64,000 nucleotides of DNA from Paenimyroides ummariense (lineage in GTDB: Bacteria; Bacteroidota; Bacteroidia; Flavobacteriales; Flavobacteriaceae), in contig NZ_FOVI01000005.1 in the NCBI RefSeq assembly GCF_900115115.1, forward strand, positions 124,001 to 188,000, read 5' to 3'. The notes under the pieces were generated by a model. It worked only from the letters and a program-made list of their open reading frames with translations, was not told the DNA's origin and ran no database searches. The position numbers were made by a program, and so were the translations under genes. Positions 17,700 to 24,860 of this stretch are shown in pieces. Every line of letters begins with the position of its first letter. Position 1 is the stretch's first letter.

Positions 17700-19598
17700 A
17701 TGGCTAAAAATCAATCACAGGCTTCGTTAAGTGAAGTACACAGTTCCGTAGATACTACAGTTCCGGGCAAATCACGTTGGCGGAGGGTACTGGCGTTTTT
17801 CGGACCCGCTTATCTTGTTAGTGTCGGATATATGGACCCCGGCAACTGGGCAACGGGTTTAGCAGGTGGTAGCCAGTTCGGATATTCCCTACTATGGGTT
17901 TTGGTAATGAGCAGCATTATGGGTTTATTACTCCAGAGCTTATCCGCGAGGCTGGGCATTGTCCGAAATCGAGATTTGGCACAGGCAAACAGGGAAACTT
18001 ACCCAAAGAAAATTAATTTTGTACTTTACATTCTTGCAGAGATTGCCATTGTAGCAACAGATCTTGCAGAAATTTTGGGAATGGCAATCGGTTTGCAACT
18101 ACTCACCGGAATGCCTTTGATATGGGGCGTTGCCATCACAGCATTAGATACATTTCTACTGATGACCCTGCAAAAATGGGGAATGCGCAAGCTCGAAGCC
18201 TTCATTATTGGGTTGATATTCGTAATCGGTATGTCATTTCTGGTGCAGATATTAGTTGCAGATCCCAATACTGGGGAAATCGCTTCAGGGCTCATACCGC
18301 ACATTCAGAACGACACGGCGCTGTATATTGCTATCGGTATCATAGGAGCAACGGTAATGCCCCACAATTTGTACCTGCATTCTGCATTAGTGCAAACACG
18401 AAAATTTAACCGGGACGATGCGAGCATCAAAAAAGCAATTAAACTGAATTTTTGGGATAGTGCCATTGCCTTAAATATGGCATTGCTTGTCAATGCCGCA
18501 ATATTAATCCTTGCTGCAACAGTGTTTTATAAAACAGGGCGTTCTGATGTAGCGGAGCTAAAGCAGGCTTATGAATTGTTGCCACAGCATTTGGGCAGCG
18601 ATTTTACCGCCAAACTCTTTGCTGTGGCTCTTATAGCCGCAGGACAAAGTAGCACCATTACGGGAACGCTTGCAGGTCAAATTGTAATGGAGGGTTATTT
18701 GCGGTTCCGAATGAACCCCTTATTACGCAGGCTCATCACAAGGTTGCTTGCTATAGTTCCGGCAGCTTTGGTAATCCTCATTAACGGGGAGGGAAAGGTA
18801 GATAGCTTGCTTATCTTTAGCCAGGTGGTATTGAGTATGCAGTTGGGTTTTGCGGTTATCCCGCTCATCCATTTTGTAAGTGATAAAAAGACTATGGGCA
18901 AGTTTGCCATTAAGCCACTGATAAAAATTTCCGCTTGGTTTATTACTATATTACTGGTTTACCTCAATTCAAAACTGTTGGTAGAGGAAGCGATAAATTT
19001 CTTTGACACTTCGGGCAATATCATCTGGAAAGGGTTGATAATTTTAGGAGGGATTGGTTTTGTAATCCTGATGGCTTATACCACGTTATACCCCTTGTTC
19101 AGCAGAAAGGCGTTTTGTGAAATTACGCCACACGACAAGCCGGAGCCTTTACAGCTACAACCATTCGTGCCGTACCGGAATATTGCGCTTACGGTGGATT
19201 TTAAAACCCTTGACCATAAGGTTATCAACCACGCCATTACGCAGGGCGGTAAAGACAGTAGGTACACGCTCATTCATATCGTGGAGAGTGTGGCATCCGC
19301 ATCGCACTTTCACGACAGTACCGACGAGGAAACGCTAAAGGACAGGGAATTTTTGGACGAATATGCAAAGCAGTTACAGGACAACGGGTATTTTGCTGAA
19401 GCAAAACTGGGCTTTGGAAAAACCGCCGATGCCATTGCCGAAATTGTCAATCAGTCCGATGCTGAACTGGTGGTTATGGGTGCACACGGTCATAAGGGAT
19501 TGAAAGATTTATTGTACGGCGCAACCATAAATCAGGTACGGCATTTGGTAAAAATTCCGGTACTGATTGTCAAAAACGAGGGAGAACAAAAACATTAA
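17700..19598 (+). CDS. mntH: Nramp divalent metal transporter fused to a universal stress (Usp) domain
   Basis: A 632-residue fusion. Residues about 25-460 are an Nramp/MntH carrier with the TM1 metal site DPGNW and the TM6 motif MPHNLYLHS; about eleven membrane spans can be traced. Residues about 490-632 are a cytoplasmic UspA domain ending in the nucleotide-site pattern GAHGHKGLKDLLYG. Nramp proteins import Mn2+ or Fe2+ with protons. The Usp part may sense ATP or stress state and modulate uptake, which is inference. An upstream in-frame start (17643) is rejected because it lies in the terminator of the preceding gene. A flavoprotein gene follows 21 bases downstream and is probably cotranscribed. 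Manganese import fits with the OsmC peroxidase nearby. Confidence 0.88.
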   Translation: MAKNQSQASLSEVHSSVDTTVPGKSRWRRVLAFFGPAYLVSVGYMDPGNWATGLAGGSQFGYSLLWVLVMSSIMGLLLQSLSARLGIVRNRDLAQANRETYPKKINFVLYILAEIAIVATDLAEILGMAIGLQLLTGMPLIWGVAITALDTFLLMTLQKWGMRKLEAFIIGLIFVIGMSFLVQILVADPNTGEIASGLIPHIQNDTALYIAIGIIGATVMPHNLYLHSALVQTRKFNRDDASIKKAIKLNFWDSAIALNMALLVNAAILILAATVFYKTGRSDVAELKQAYELLPQHLGSDFTAKLFAVALIAAGQSSTITGTLAGQIVMEGYLRFRMNPLLRRLITRLLAIVPAALVILINGEGKVDSLLIFSQVVLSMQLGFAVIPLIHFVSDKKTMGKFAIKPLIKISAWFITILLVYLNSKLLVEEAINFFDTSGNIIWKGLIILGGIGFVILMAYTTLYPLFSRKAFCEITPHDKPEPLQLQPFVPYRNIALTVDFKTLDHKVINHAITQGGKDSRYTLIHIVESVASASHFHDSTDEETLKDREFLDEYAKQLQDNGYFAEAKLGFGKTADAIAEIVNQSDAELVVMGAHGHKGLKDLLYGATINQVRHLVKIPVLIVKNEGEQKH

Positions 19599-19619
19599 CT
19601 CAATTAAATAATAGGTATT

Positions 19620-21032
19620 ATGAATTATGATGTAATTTTTTTAGGCAGCGGTCCCGGAGGGTATGTTGCTGCCATTAGAGCCGCACAACTGGGGTTGAAA
19701 ACAGCCATCGTAGAACGGGAAAGCCTGGGCGGTATTTGCCTTAATTGGGGCTGCATTCCCGCCAAAGCACTGATGAAATCGGCAGAAGTTTTTGAATACC
19801 TGATGCACGCACAAAACTACGGCGCAAAAGTTTCAGGTGTAGAAGCCGACTTTGAGGCAATTATAAAGCGAAGCCGTGGTGTGGCAGATAAAATGAGCAA
19901 AGGCGTTCAATTCCTCATGAAAAAAAATAAGATTGACGTAATTAAAGGCGTTGGTAGACTGAATGCCAGTAAAGCACTGGAGGTTACGGATGCGGATGGC
20001 AAAACCACTACCTACCAATCAAAGAACATCGTACTGGCAACAGGTGCTCGGAGCCGTGAACTGCCGAGCCTGCCCATTGACGGAAAGAAGATTATCGGCT
20101 ACCGGGAAGCAATGGTATTGCCGGAGCAGCCCAAATCCATTATCATTGTGGGGAGCGGCGCAATCGGCGTTGAGTTTGCTTACTTTTTCAACAGCATTGG
20201 AACAAAGGTAACTATCGTTGAGTATCTTCCCCGTATAGTTCCGGTTGAAGATGAAGACATATCTAAAGAACTCGAAAAATCATTTAAGAAAAAAGGGATT
20301 GAAGTATTGACGGGTACTTCGGTTGAAAGCGCAGATATTAGTGGTAATGGTGTAAAAGCGATGATAAAAAAAGCCGATGGTAGCGGCGACCAGGTGTTGG
20401 AAGCTGACATTTTGTTGAGTGCAGTCGGCATAGTAGCGAACATTGAAAACATCGGGCTTGAAGCGTTGGGCATTAAAACAGAAAAAGGAAAAATCCTTGT
20501 TAACTCGTATTACGAAACCAATGTATCGGGTATTTATGCAATTGGAGATGCAGTTCCTGGTCCCGCATTGGCTCACGTTGCAATGAAAGAAGCTGTAATT
20601 TGTAGTGAAGTAATTGCCTATAAAGCCGGAAAATTCGACCGTCAACCCAATCCGTTGGATTATGGTAATATACCAAGTTGTACCTATTGCTCACCCGAAA
20701 TCGCTTCAGCAGGTATGACCGAAAAACAGGCTAAAGAGGCGGGTTATGAAATTAAAGTGGGCAAGTTTCCTTTTTCCGCAAGTGGAAAAGCAAGTGCCGC
20801 CGGAGCGACAGACGGCTTTATAAAAGTGATTTTTGATAACCAGTACGGCGAATGGTTAGGTACGCATATGATTGGCTACAATGTTACCGAACTCATAGCC
20901 CAGACAACTACAGCCCGAAAACTGGAAACCACCTACCATGAACAGCTTGACACTATATTTCCACACCCGACAATGAGCGAGGCTGTAAAAGATGCTATTG
21001 AAGCGGCATTAGGTGAAGCGATACATCTATGA
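19620..21032 (+). CDS. lpdA: Dihydrolipoamide dehydrogenase-like flavoprotein (second copy)
   Basis: A 470-residue flavin disulphide reductase. It has GSGPGGYVAAIRAAQLG for FAD, the redox pair GGICLNWGC (Cys about 40 and 45), GSGAIGVEFA for NAD, YAIGDAVPGPALAH for FAD and a C-terminal HPTMSEAVKDAIEA with the catalytic His-Glu pair. It is closer to classic E3 subunits than the copy at 7027, which has LNVGC and a variant C-terminus. No partner 2-oxoacid dehydrogenase is encoded nearby. It follows the Nramp-Usp gene by 21 bases, so the pair is probably one transcript. A role in thiol redox supply, for example reducing equivalents for an OsmC-type peroxidase, is possible; lipoyl-dependent OsmC reduction is known in other bacteria. 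Confidence 0.88.
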   Translation: MNYDVIFLGSGPGGYVAAIRAAQLGLKTAIVERESLGGICLNWGCIPAKALMKSAEVFEYLMHAQNYGAKVSGVEADFEAIIKRSRGVADKMSKGVQFLMKKNKIDVIKGVGRLNASKALEVTDADGKTTTYQSKNIVLATGARSRELPSLPIDGKKIIGYREAMVLPEQPKSIIIVGSGAIGVEFAYFFNSIGTKVTIVEYLPRIVPVEDEDISKELEKSFKKKGIEVLTGTSVESADISGNGVKAMIKKADGSGDQVLEADILLSAVGIVANIENIGLEALGIKTEKGKILVNSYYETNVSGIYAIGDAVPGPALAHVAMKEAVICSEVIAYKAGKFDRQPNPLDYGNIPSCTYCSPEIASAGMTEKQAKEAGYEIKVGKFPFSASGKASAAGATDGFIKVIFDNQYGEWLGTHMIGYNVTELIAQTTTARKLETTYHEQLDTIFPHPTMSEAVKDAIEAALGEAIHL

Positions 21033-21062
21033 TGAATTTTTAAATTAGACATAATGCTAAAA

Positions 21063-21088
21063 AGGGTGTTTCTCAATTGAAACACCCT
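21063..21088 (+). terminator. Hairpin after the second flavoprotein gene
   Basis: AGGGTGTTTC (21063-21072) and GAAACACCCT (21079-21088) form a perfect 10-bp stem with a 6-nt loop. It lies between two convergent genes and could serve both strands. Confidence 0.6.
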
Positions 21089-21145
21089 CGTTAGTAAATA
21101 TGGAAACTTAAAATGGATATTGTTTATCCCTTTCTTTACAAGCAT

Positions 21146-21559
21146 TTATTGTTTTAGTTCAGCATTTAAAGAAATTTCTAAATTATATGCTTTTCCAACC
21201 GGACACATTTCTTTAGCCTGTTCAGCATATTTTTTGAAATCTACTTCGCTTATATTAGGGATTACTGCAATTACATCTAAATCAGAATTGGTAATGTCAA
21301 AACTTGTAGCCGTTATTGTGCAAGAAGTTTGTAAAGTTTCAACTTCTATACCATTACTTGTGAGAATGTAATTTAGTGTCATAGTGTAGCAAGCTGCATG
21401 TGCTGCTGCCATAAGCTCTTCAGGATTTGTAGCCGTATTTTCTTCTTCCTTTTTATTGTGTTTAAAGACACTTTTACCAATTGTGGAATGTACAGCATCA
21501 AAACTTCCACTTCCGCTTTTAAAATTACCCTGCCATTTAGCTGTGATTTTTGCTTTCAT
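21146..21559 (-). CDS. osmC: OsmC/Ohr-family peroxidase
   Basis: A 137-residue cytoplasmic OsmC-family protein. These enzymes reduce organic hydroperoxides with two Cys residues. Both are visible: one in the central helix motif AAHAACYTMTL (about residue 57) and one in EMCPVGKAYNLE (about residue 119). The N-terminal GSGSFDAVHSTIGKS and the NPEELMAAAHA stretch are typical of OsmC rather than Ohr. It is convergent with the second flavoprotein gene. E3-type flavoproteins with lipoylated partners reduce OsmC/Ohr enzymes in some bacteria, so the neighbourhood may be functional, though no lipoylated protein is encoded here. Confidence 0.85.
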   Translation of the reverse strand: MKAKITAKWQGNFKSGSGSFDAVHSTIGKSVFKHNKKEEENTATNPEELMAAAHAACYTMTLNYILTSNGIEVETLQTSCTITATSFDITNSDLDVIAVIPNISEVDFKKYAEQAKEMCPVGKAYNLEISLNAELKQ

Positions 21560-21633
21560 TTTTATTAAACTTTTAAATTACTTTGCAAAATTGCAATTCT
21601 AATTAAAAGCAGTCAATGCAGATAATTCGCTGT

Positions 21634-22491
21634 TTATAGCACATTTTTCCCATTTGCAGAGATTTGAGTTGCATTTCTGAAAGAAAGCGGAGAAACCCCA
21701 GTTTGCAATTTGAAAAACCGAACAAAATACGAGTAATCTTCATAACCGAGATACGCAGCAATCTCTTTGATACTGAATTGTGTATTAGCTAACATTCTTT
21801 TGGCTTGTAGAATAATCCTATTTTTTATAATTACATTCGGTGCGATTTGTCTTTCAGTTACTATTTTCCGGTTAAGGCTTTTCGGAGTAATATTAAGCAT
21901 CAAAGCATAGTCTGATACATTATGCGCCGTACGGTAATGTAATTCTATCAATTGGCTAAACCTCCTTGTCAGATCCTTATCGTAAGATATTGCTTGATGA
22001 GTATCGTCATTTTTTTTTCCAAGTGTGCGTGTCGCTGAAATCACGATTTGCTTTATATATGTTTTAATCATCTCTTCAGCCCAAAAATCTTTCATTTTGA
22101 TTTCCTTCTGAATAGAAATCAGAAGTTTTTGAAAATATTTTTCCTGACTTAAAGTAAGATCTATATAAGGAAGTTCGAAAACATTGTCAAAGAGAAGTCC
22201 ATCGCACGCAAGTTCCTTATCATGGAAAGCAATGCAATAAAAATCTGGGCTAAAGTACACAAGACTTCCTTTAGAATTATCGCAGACTTTGAAATATTGC
22301 CCAATACTGAAAAAAAGCAAAGTGCTTTCCTCAAAATCATAATCTATAAAATCGACATTAATACGCCCACCCTTATTTATAAATACAATTTTATAGTACT
22401 TGTTAAACCAGCTTATGTCACTCTTGATTTCATTGGGCATTCCAAGAAGATCAAAATATCCAATCATTTTATCTCTATTAATATCGACCAT
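21634..22491 (-). CDS. AraC-family transcription regulator (island regulator candidate)
   Basis: A 285-residue regulator. The N-terminal half (to about 170) is a beta-rich sensing domain like those of Bacteroidota AraC proteins. The C-terminal 100 residues hold two helix-turn-helix motifs: NVSDYALMLNITPKSLNRKI and FSIKEIAAYLGYEDYSYFVRFFK, the second being the conserved AraC signature. I use ATG 22491; the frame opens a few codons earlier at a TTG. It lies just downstream of the HPPD gene on the same strand, with a terminator hairpin between. AraC proteins often bind two direct repeats one or two turns apart, so it is the best local candidate for the six tandem 21-bp-period sites around 6.3 and 23.9-29.6 kb. 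Confidence 0.85.
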   Translation of the reverse strand: MVDINRDKMIGYFDLLGMPNEIKSDISWFNKYYKIVFINKGGRINVDFIDYDFEESTLLFFSIGQYFKVCDNSKGSLVYFSPDFYCIAFHDKELACDGLLFDNVFELPYIDLTLSQEKYFQKLLISIQKEIKMKDFWAEEMIKTYIKQIVISATRTLGKKNDDTHQAISYDKDLTRRFSQLIELHYRTAHNVSDYALMLNITPKSLNRKIVTERQIAPNVIIKNRIILQAKRMLANTQFSIKEIAAYLGYEDYSYFVRFFKLQTGVSPLSFRNATQISANGKNVL

Positions 22492-22517
22492 TTTTTTGTA
22501 CAACGATTAAAATAAAA

Positions 22518-22544
22518 AAAGTCCTAAACTAATTTTAGGACTTT
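22518..22544 (-). terminator. Intrinsic terminator after the HPPD gene
   Basis: AAAGTCCTAAA (22518-22528) pairs with TTTAGGACTTT (22534-22544). On the minus strand it is followed by a T-rich run. It is only 27 bases ahead of the AraC start, so read-through would supply AraC mRNA. Confidence 0.8.
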
Positions 22545-22562
22545 GATAAAAATAAAAAAAAT

Positions 22563-23723
22563 CTACAAGGTTCCTCTTCTTTCCTGCTCTCTTTCAATAG
22601 ACTGGAACAATGCTTTAAAGTTTCCTGCTCCGAAACCTCTTGCACCCATTCTTTGGATGACCTCAAAGAAGAATGTTGGGCGGTCTTCAACCGGGCGGGT
22701 AAAGATTTGTAATAAATAGCCCTCTTCGTCCGCATCAATCAGAATACCCAACTCCTGCAATTCCTTAATATCTTCTTTAAAGCGGTGCATATGTGCTTTT
22801 AAACGTTCAGGAATGGCATCATAATATGCCTGTGGCGGTCTTGACAAAAATTCAACTCCTCTTGATTTAAGGTCGTTTACCGTCTTTACAATATCGTCCG
22901 TAGTTACGGCAATATGCTGAACTCCCTCGCCCTCGTAAAACTCAAGGTACTCTTCAATCTGTGATTTCTTTTTGCCCTCAGCGGGTTCGTTTATAGGGAA
23001 TTTAATTCTACCATTGCCGTTTGCCATTACCTTAGACATCAGGGCTGAATATTCGGTAGAAACCTGCTTATCGTCGAACGATAAGAAATTTTCAAATCCC
23101 ATTATATCCTCAAACCATTTTACCCAGGTATCCATTTGGTTCCAGTCCACGTTGCCCACCATATGGTCAATATATTTCAGCCCCGTAGGTGCAGGGTTGT
23201 ATTCGGTTTCCCAATGCTCATAGCCCGGCATAAATACGCCATTGTAATTTTTGCGTTCGGTAAACATAAAAATCGTTTCGCCATACGCATAAATGCCAGA
23301 TTGTACCATTTCTCCGTTTTCGTCAGTGGTTACGGTTGGTTCCATATAGGCTTTAGCACCTCTTTTCGTAGTTTCTTCAAAGGCTTTACGGGCATCTTCT
23401 ACCCAAAGCCCAACCACTTTGATACCATCGCCGTGTTTCTTTACGTGTTCGTTGATTTCGGAATTAGAGCGCATCCCGGTAGTTAAGACTAATCGTACTT
23501 TGTCCTGCTTTACCACGTAGGAAGCCCTGTCCTGCAAGCCTGTTTCCAGTCCGGCATAAGCCAACGACTGGAACCCGAAAGCGGATTTGTAATAGTGGGC
23601 GGCCTGCTTCGCATTGCCAACATAAAATTCCACATAGTCGGTTCCTAAAATTGGTAAAAAGTCTTGTGCACCCTCGAATATCTTATCCAATCCGTATTCG
23701 ACGTTTTTTAAATCGTTTGTCAT
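22563..23723 (-). CDS. hppD: 4-Hydroxyphenylpyruvate dioxygenase
   Basis: Non-haem Fe(II) dioxygenase (386 residues) that converts 4-hydroxyphenylpyruvate to homogentisate in tyrosine breakdown. It has the duplicated vicinal-oxygen-chelate layout. The three iron ligands are visible as the His in IDHMVGNV, the His in GVQHIAVTTDD and the Glu in FFEVIQRMG. The C-terminal GARGFGAGNFKALFQSIE segment is the lid helix typical of HPPD. The frame is open to 23777, but ATG 23723 gives the usual family N-terminus (MTNDLKNVEYG). No homogentisate dioxygenase or other tyrosine-pathway gene is near. Its presence among metal and stress genes is odd; homogentisate can form pyomelanin, which binds metals, so a protective role is conceivable. 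Confidence 0.92.
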   Translation of the reverse strand: MTNDLKNVEYGLDKIFEGAQDFLPILGTDYVEFYVGNAKQAAHYYKSAFGFQSLAYAGLETGLQDRASYVVKQDKVRLVLTTGMRSNSEINEHVKKHGDGIKVVGLWVEDARKAFEETTKRGAKAYMEPTVTTDENGEMVQSGIYAYGETIFMFTERKNYNGVFMPGYEHWETEYNPAPTGLKYIDHMVGNVDWNQMDTWVKWFEDIMGFENFLSFDDKQVSTEYSALMSKVMANGNGRIKFPINEPAEGKKKSQIEEYLEFYEGEGVQHIAVTTDDIVKTVNDLKSRGVEFLSRPPQAYYDAIPERLKAHMHRFKEDIKELQELGILIDADEEGYLLQIFTRPVEDRPTFFFEVIQRMGARGFGAGNFKALFQSIEREQERRGTL

Positions 23724-24090
23724 TATAAATGATTTTAAAATTATATCAGTGTGATTTTGCAATAAAGATTGTTGCACAAATGGGATTAGTGCAATCGTGT
23801 ATGGGTTGGGGAACCAGAGCTACAACATAGCCCGATGCAAAACCGAGAGAAAGGTTTTGATAGCCATTTTATAAACAGTTAGCGTTATTCGGTAGTAAAT
23901 GTATTCCGCTTATTCTGAATGGGCACTATAATCAGTAAAAGTCACAAAACAAAACCGAAATATTACAAGTCGAAGCTGTTTTGAAGTACAATCAGTAAAT
24001 ATCATAAATCAAACAAGGAATTTCACAAACATTATAGCGCATTCTGTCCCGAAATTTGTACTAACAAAAACAATATAAAAGTTCAAAACA
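23724..24090. other. Divergent control region between HPPD and the first HMA gene
   Basis: These 367 bases hold no gene. The right half contains two tandem operators 60 bp apart and a -7 element for the rightward transcript (listed separately). I see no clear TAnnTTTG element for the leftward HPPD transcript. Confidence 0.5.
23931..24058 (+). promoter_or_regulatory. Two tandem operators and -7 element of the first copper-chaperone gene
   Basis: Copy A (23931-23968) and copy B (23991-24028) start exactly 60 bp apart. Each has two TCACAA-like half-sites with a 21-bp period (copy B: TCATAA then TCACAA; copy A: TCACAA then TTACAA). Copy B is followed 23 nt later by AAATTTG (24052-24058), the -7 element, 32 nt before ATG 24091. 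Copy A has no such element and may be an auxiliary site. Confidence 0.75.
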
Positions 24091-24312
24091 ATGGAAAGCA
24101 AAAATCTTCAATTCAAGACAAACCTTAATTGCAGCAACTGTGTATCAAAAGTGCAGGCAGATTTAGATAACGCAGGCGGTATCTGCGAATGGAACGTTGA
24201 TACTACTAACGCCGATAAAATACTTACTGTAAAAGCAGAGGGTATTACCGAAGACGAAATTGTCGCCATCATCAAGAAAAAAGGGTTTAAAGCTGAACCC
24301 ATTTCAGAATAA
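24091..24312 (+). CDS. Small HMA-domain copper-chaperone-like protein (copy 1)
   Basis: A 73-residue single HMA domain (ferredoxin-like fold) with the metal-binding loop LNCSNCVSKV, a CxxC pair at about residues 14 and 17. It has no signal peptide, so it should act in the cytoplasm, binding Cu(I) or a similar soft metal and passing it to a partner. It is about 77 percent identical to the protein at 29674; most differences lie outside the ICEWNVDT and GFKAEP segments. It starts a block of copper-type genes and has two tandem operators upstream. The DUF3347 gene follows 38 bases later. Confidence 0.85.
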   Translation: MESKNLQFKTNLNCSNCVSKVQADLDNAGGICEWNVDTTNADKILTVKAEGITEDEIVAIIKKKGFKAEPISE

Positions 24313-24350
24313 TATAATCAGCCATTCACTAATCATTAAAAAGGATAAAA

Positions 24351-24794
24351 ATGAAAAATCTAATAGTAGCAATGACCGTAATGTTGTTTGGAGTTTCTGC
24401 TTATGCACAGAATACAGGCAACCTGTTGAACAACTACATCAGCGTAAAAAATGCTTTAGTAAGCAGCGATAGCAAAGCGGCAAGCACCGCCATTACCGCA
24501 CTGAATGAAGCCGTAAAAAGTGAGGGCAATTTTGCACAGAAAGCAGAATTGCAGAAAGCCACAGACAAGTTAAGCAAAGCAGGTAATAACCTTGAAAAGC
24601 AAAGAGCCGCTTTCAACGATGTATCTACCGTACTGTGGAAATTGGTAAAAGGTTCTGACAAAGTCACCCAACCTGTTTACTACCAATATTGCCCGATGAA
24701 AAAAGCATATTGGTTGAGCAAAGAAAAGGAAATTAAAAATCCTTACTACGGTTCCTCTATGCTTACCTGTGGTAAAGTTGCCGAAACTAAATAA
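24351..24794 (+). CDS. DUF3347 exported protein, copper-handling candidate
   Basis: A 147-residue protein with a signal peptide (MLFGVSAYAQ) and a DUF3347-like domain. The C-terminal pattern YYQYCPMKKAYWLSKEK and NPYYGSSMLTCGKV has two Cys and two Met, suited to Cu(I) binding. DUF3347 domains also occur at the end of CusB-type adaptors in Bacteroidota. A periplasmic copper-binding role is therefore likely. It lies between the HMA chaperone and the multicopper oxidase. A hairpin at 24804 separates it from the oxidase and may reduce read-through. Confidence 0.75.
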   Translation: MKNLIVAMTVMLFGVSAYAQNTGNLLNNYISVKNALVSSDSKAASTAITALNEAVKSEGNFAQKAELQKATDKLSKAGNNLEKQRAAFNDVSTVLWKLVKGSDKVTQPVYYQYCPMKKAYWLSKEKEIKNPYYGSSMLTCGKVAETK

Positions 24795-24803
24795 TAACCC
24801 AGT

Positions 24804-24833
24804 AAGGCATTGCTCATTGGGCAATGCCTTTTA
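24804..24833 (+). terminator. Hairpin between DUF3347 and multicopper oxidase genes
   Basis: AAGGCATTGC (24804-24813) and GCAATGCCTT (24821-24830) form a perfect 10-bp stem followed by a short T run. It covers the earliest in-frame start of the oxidase gene, which supports the later ATG at 24861. Confidence 0.7.
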
Positions 24834-24860
24834 ACTTTTATAACCAATGCGATTTTTAAA

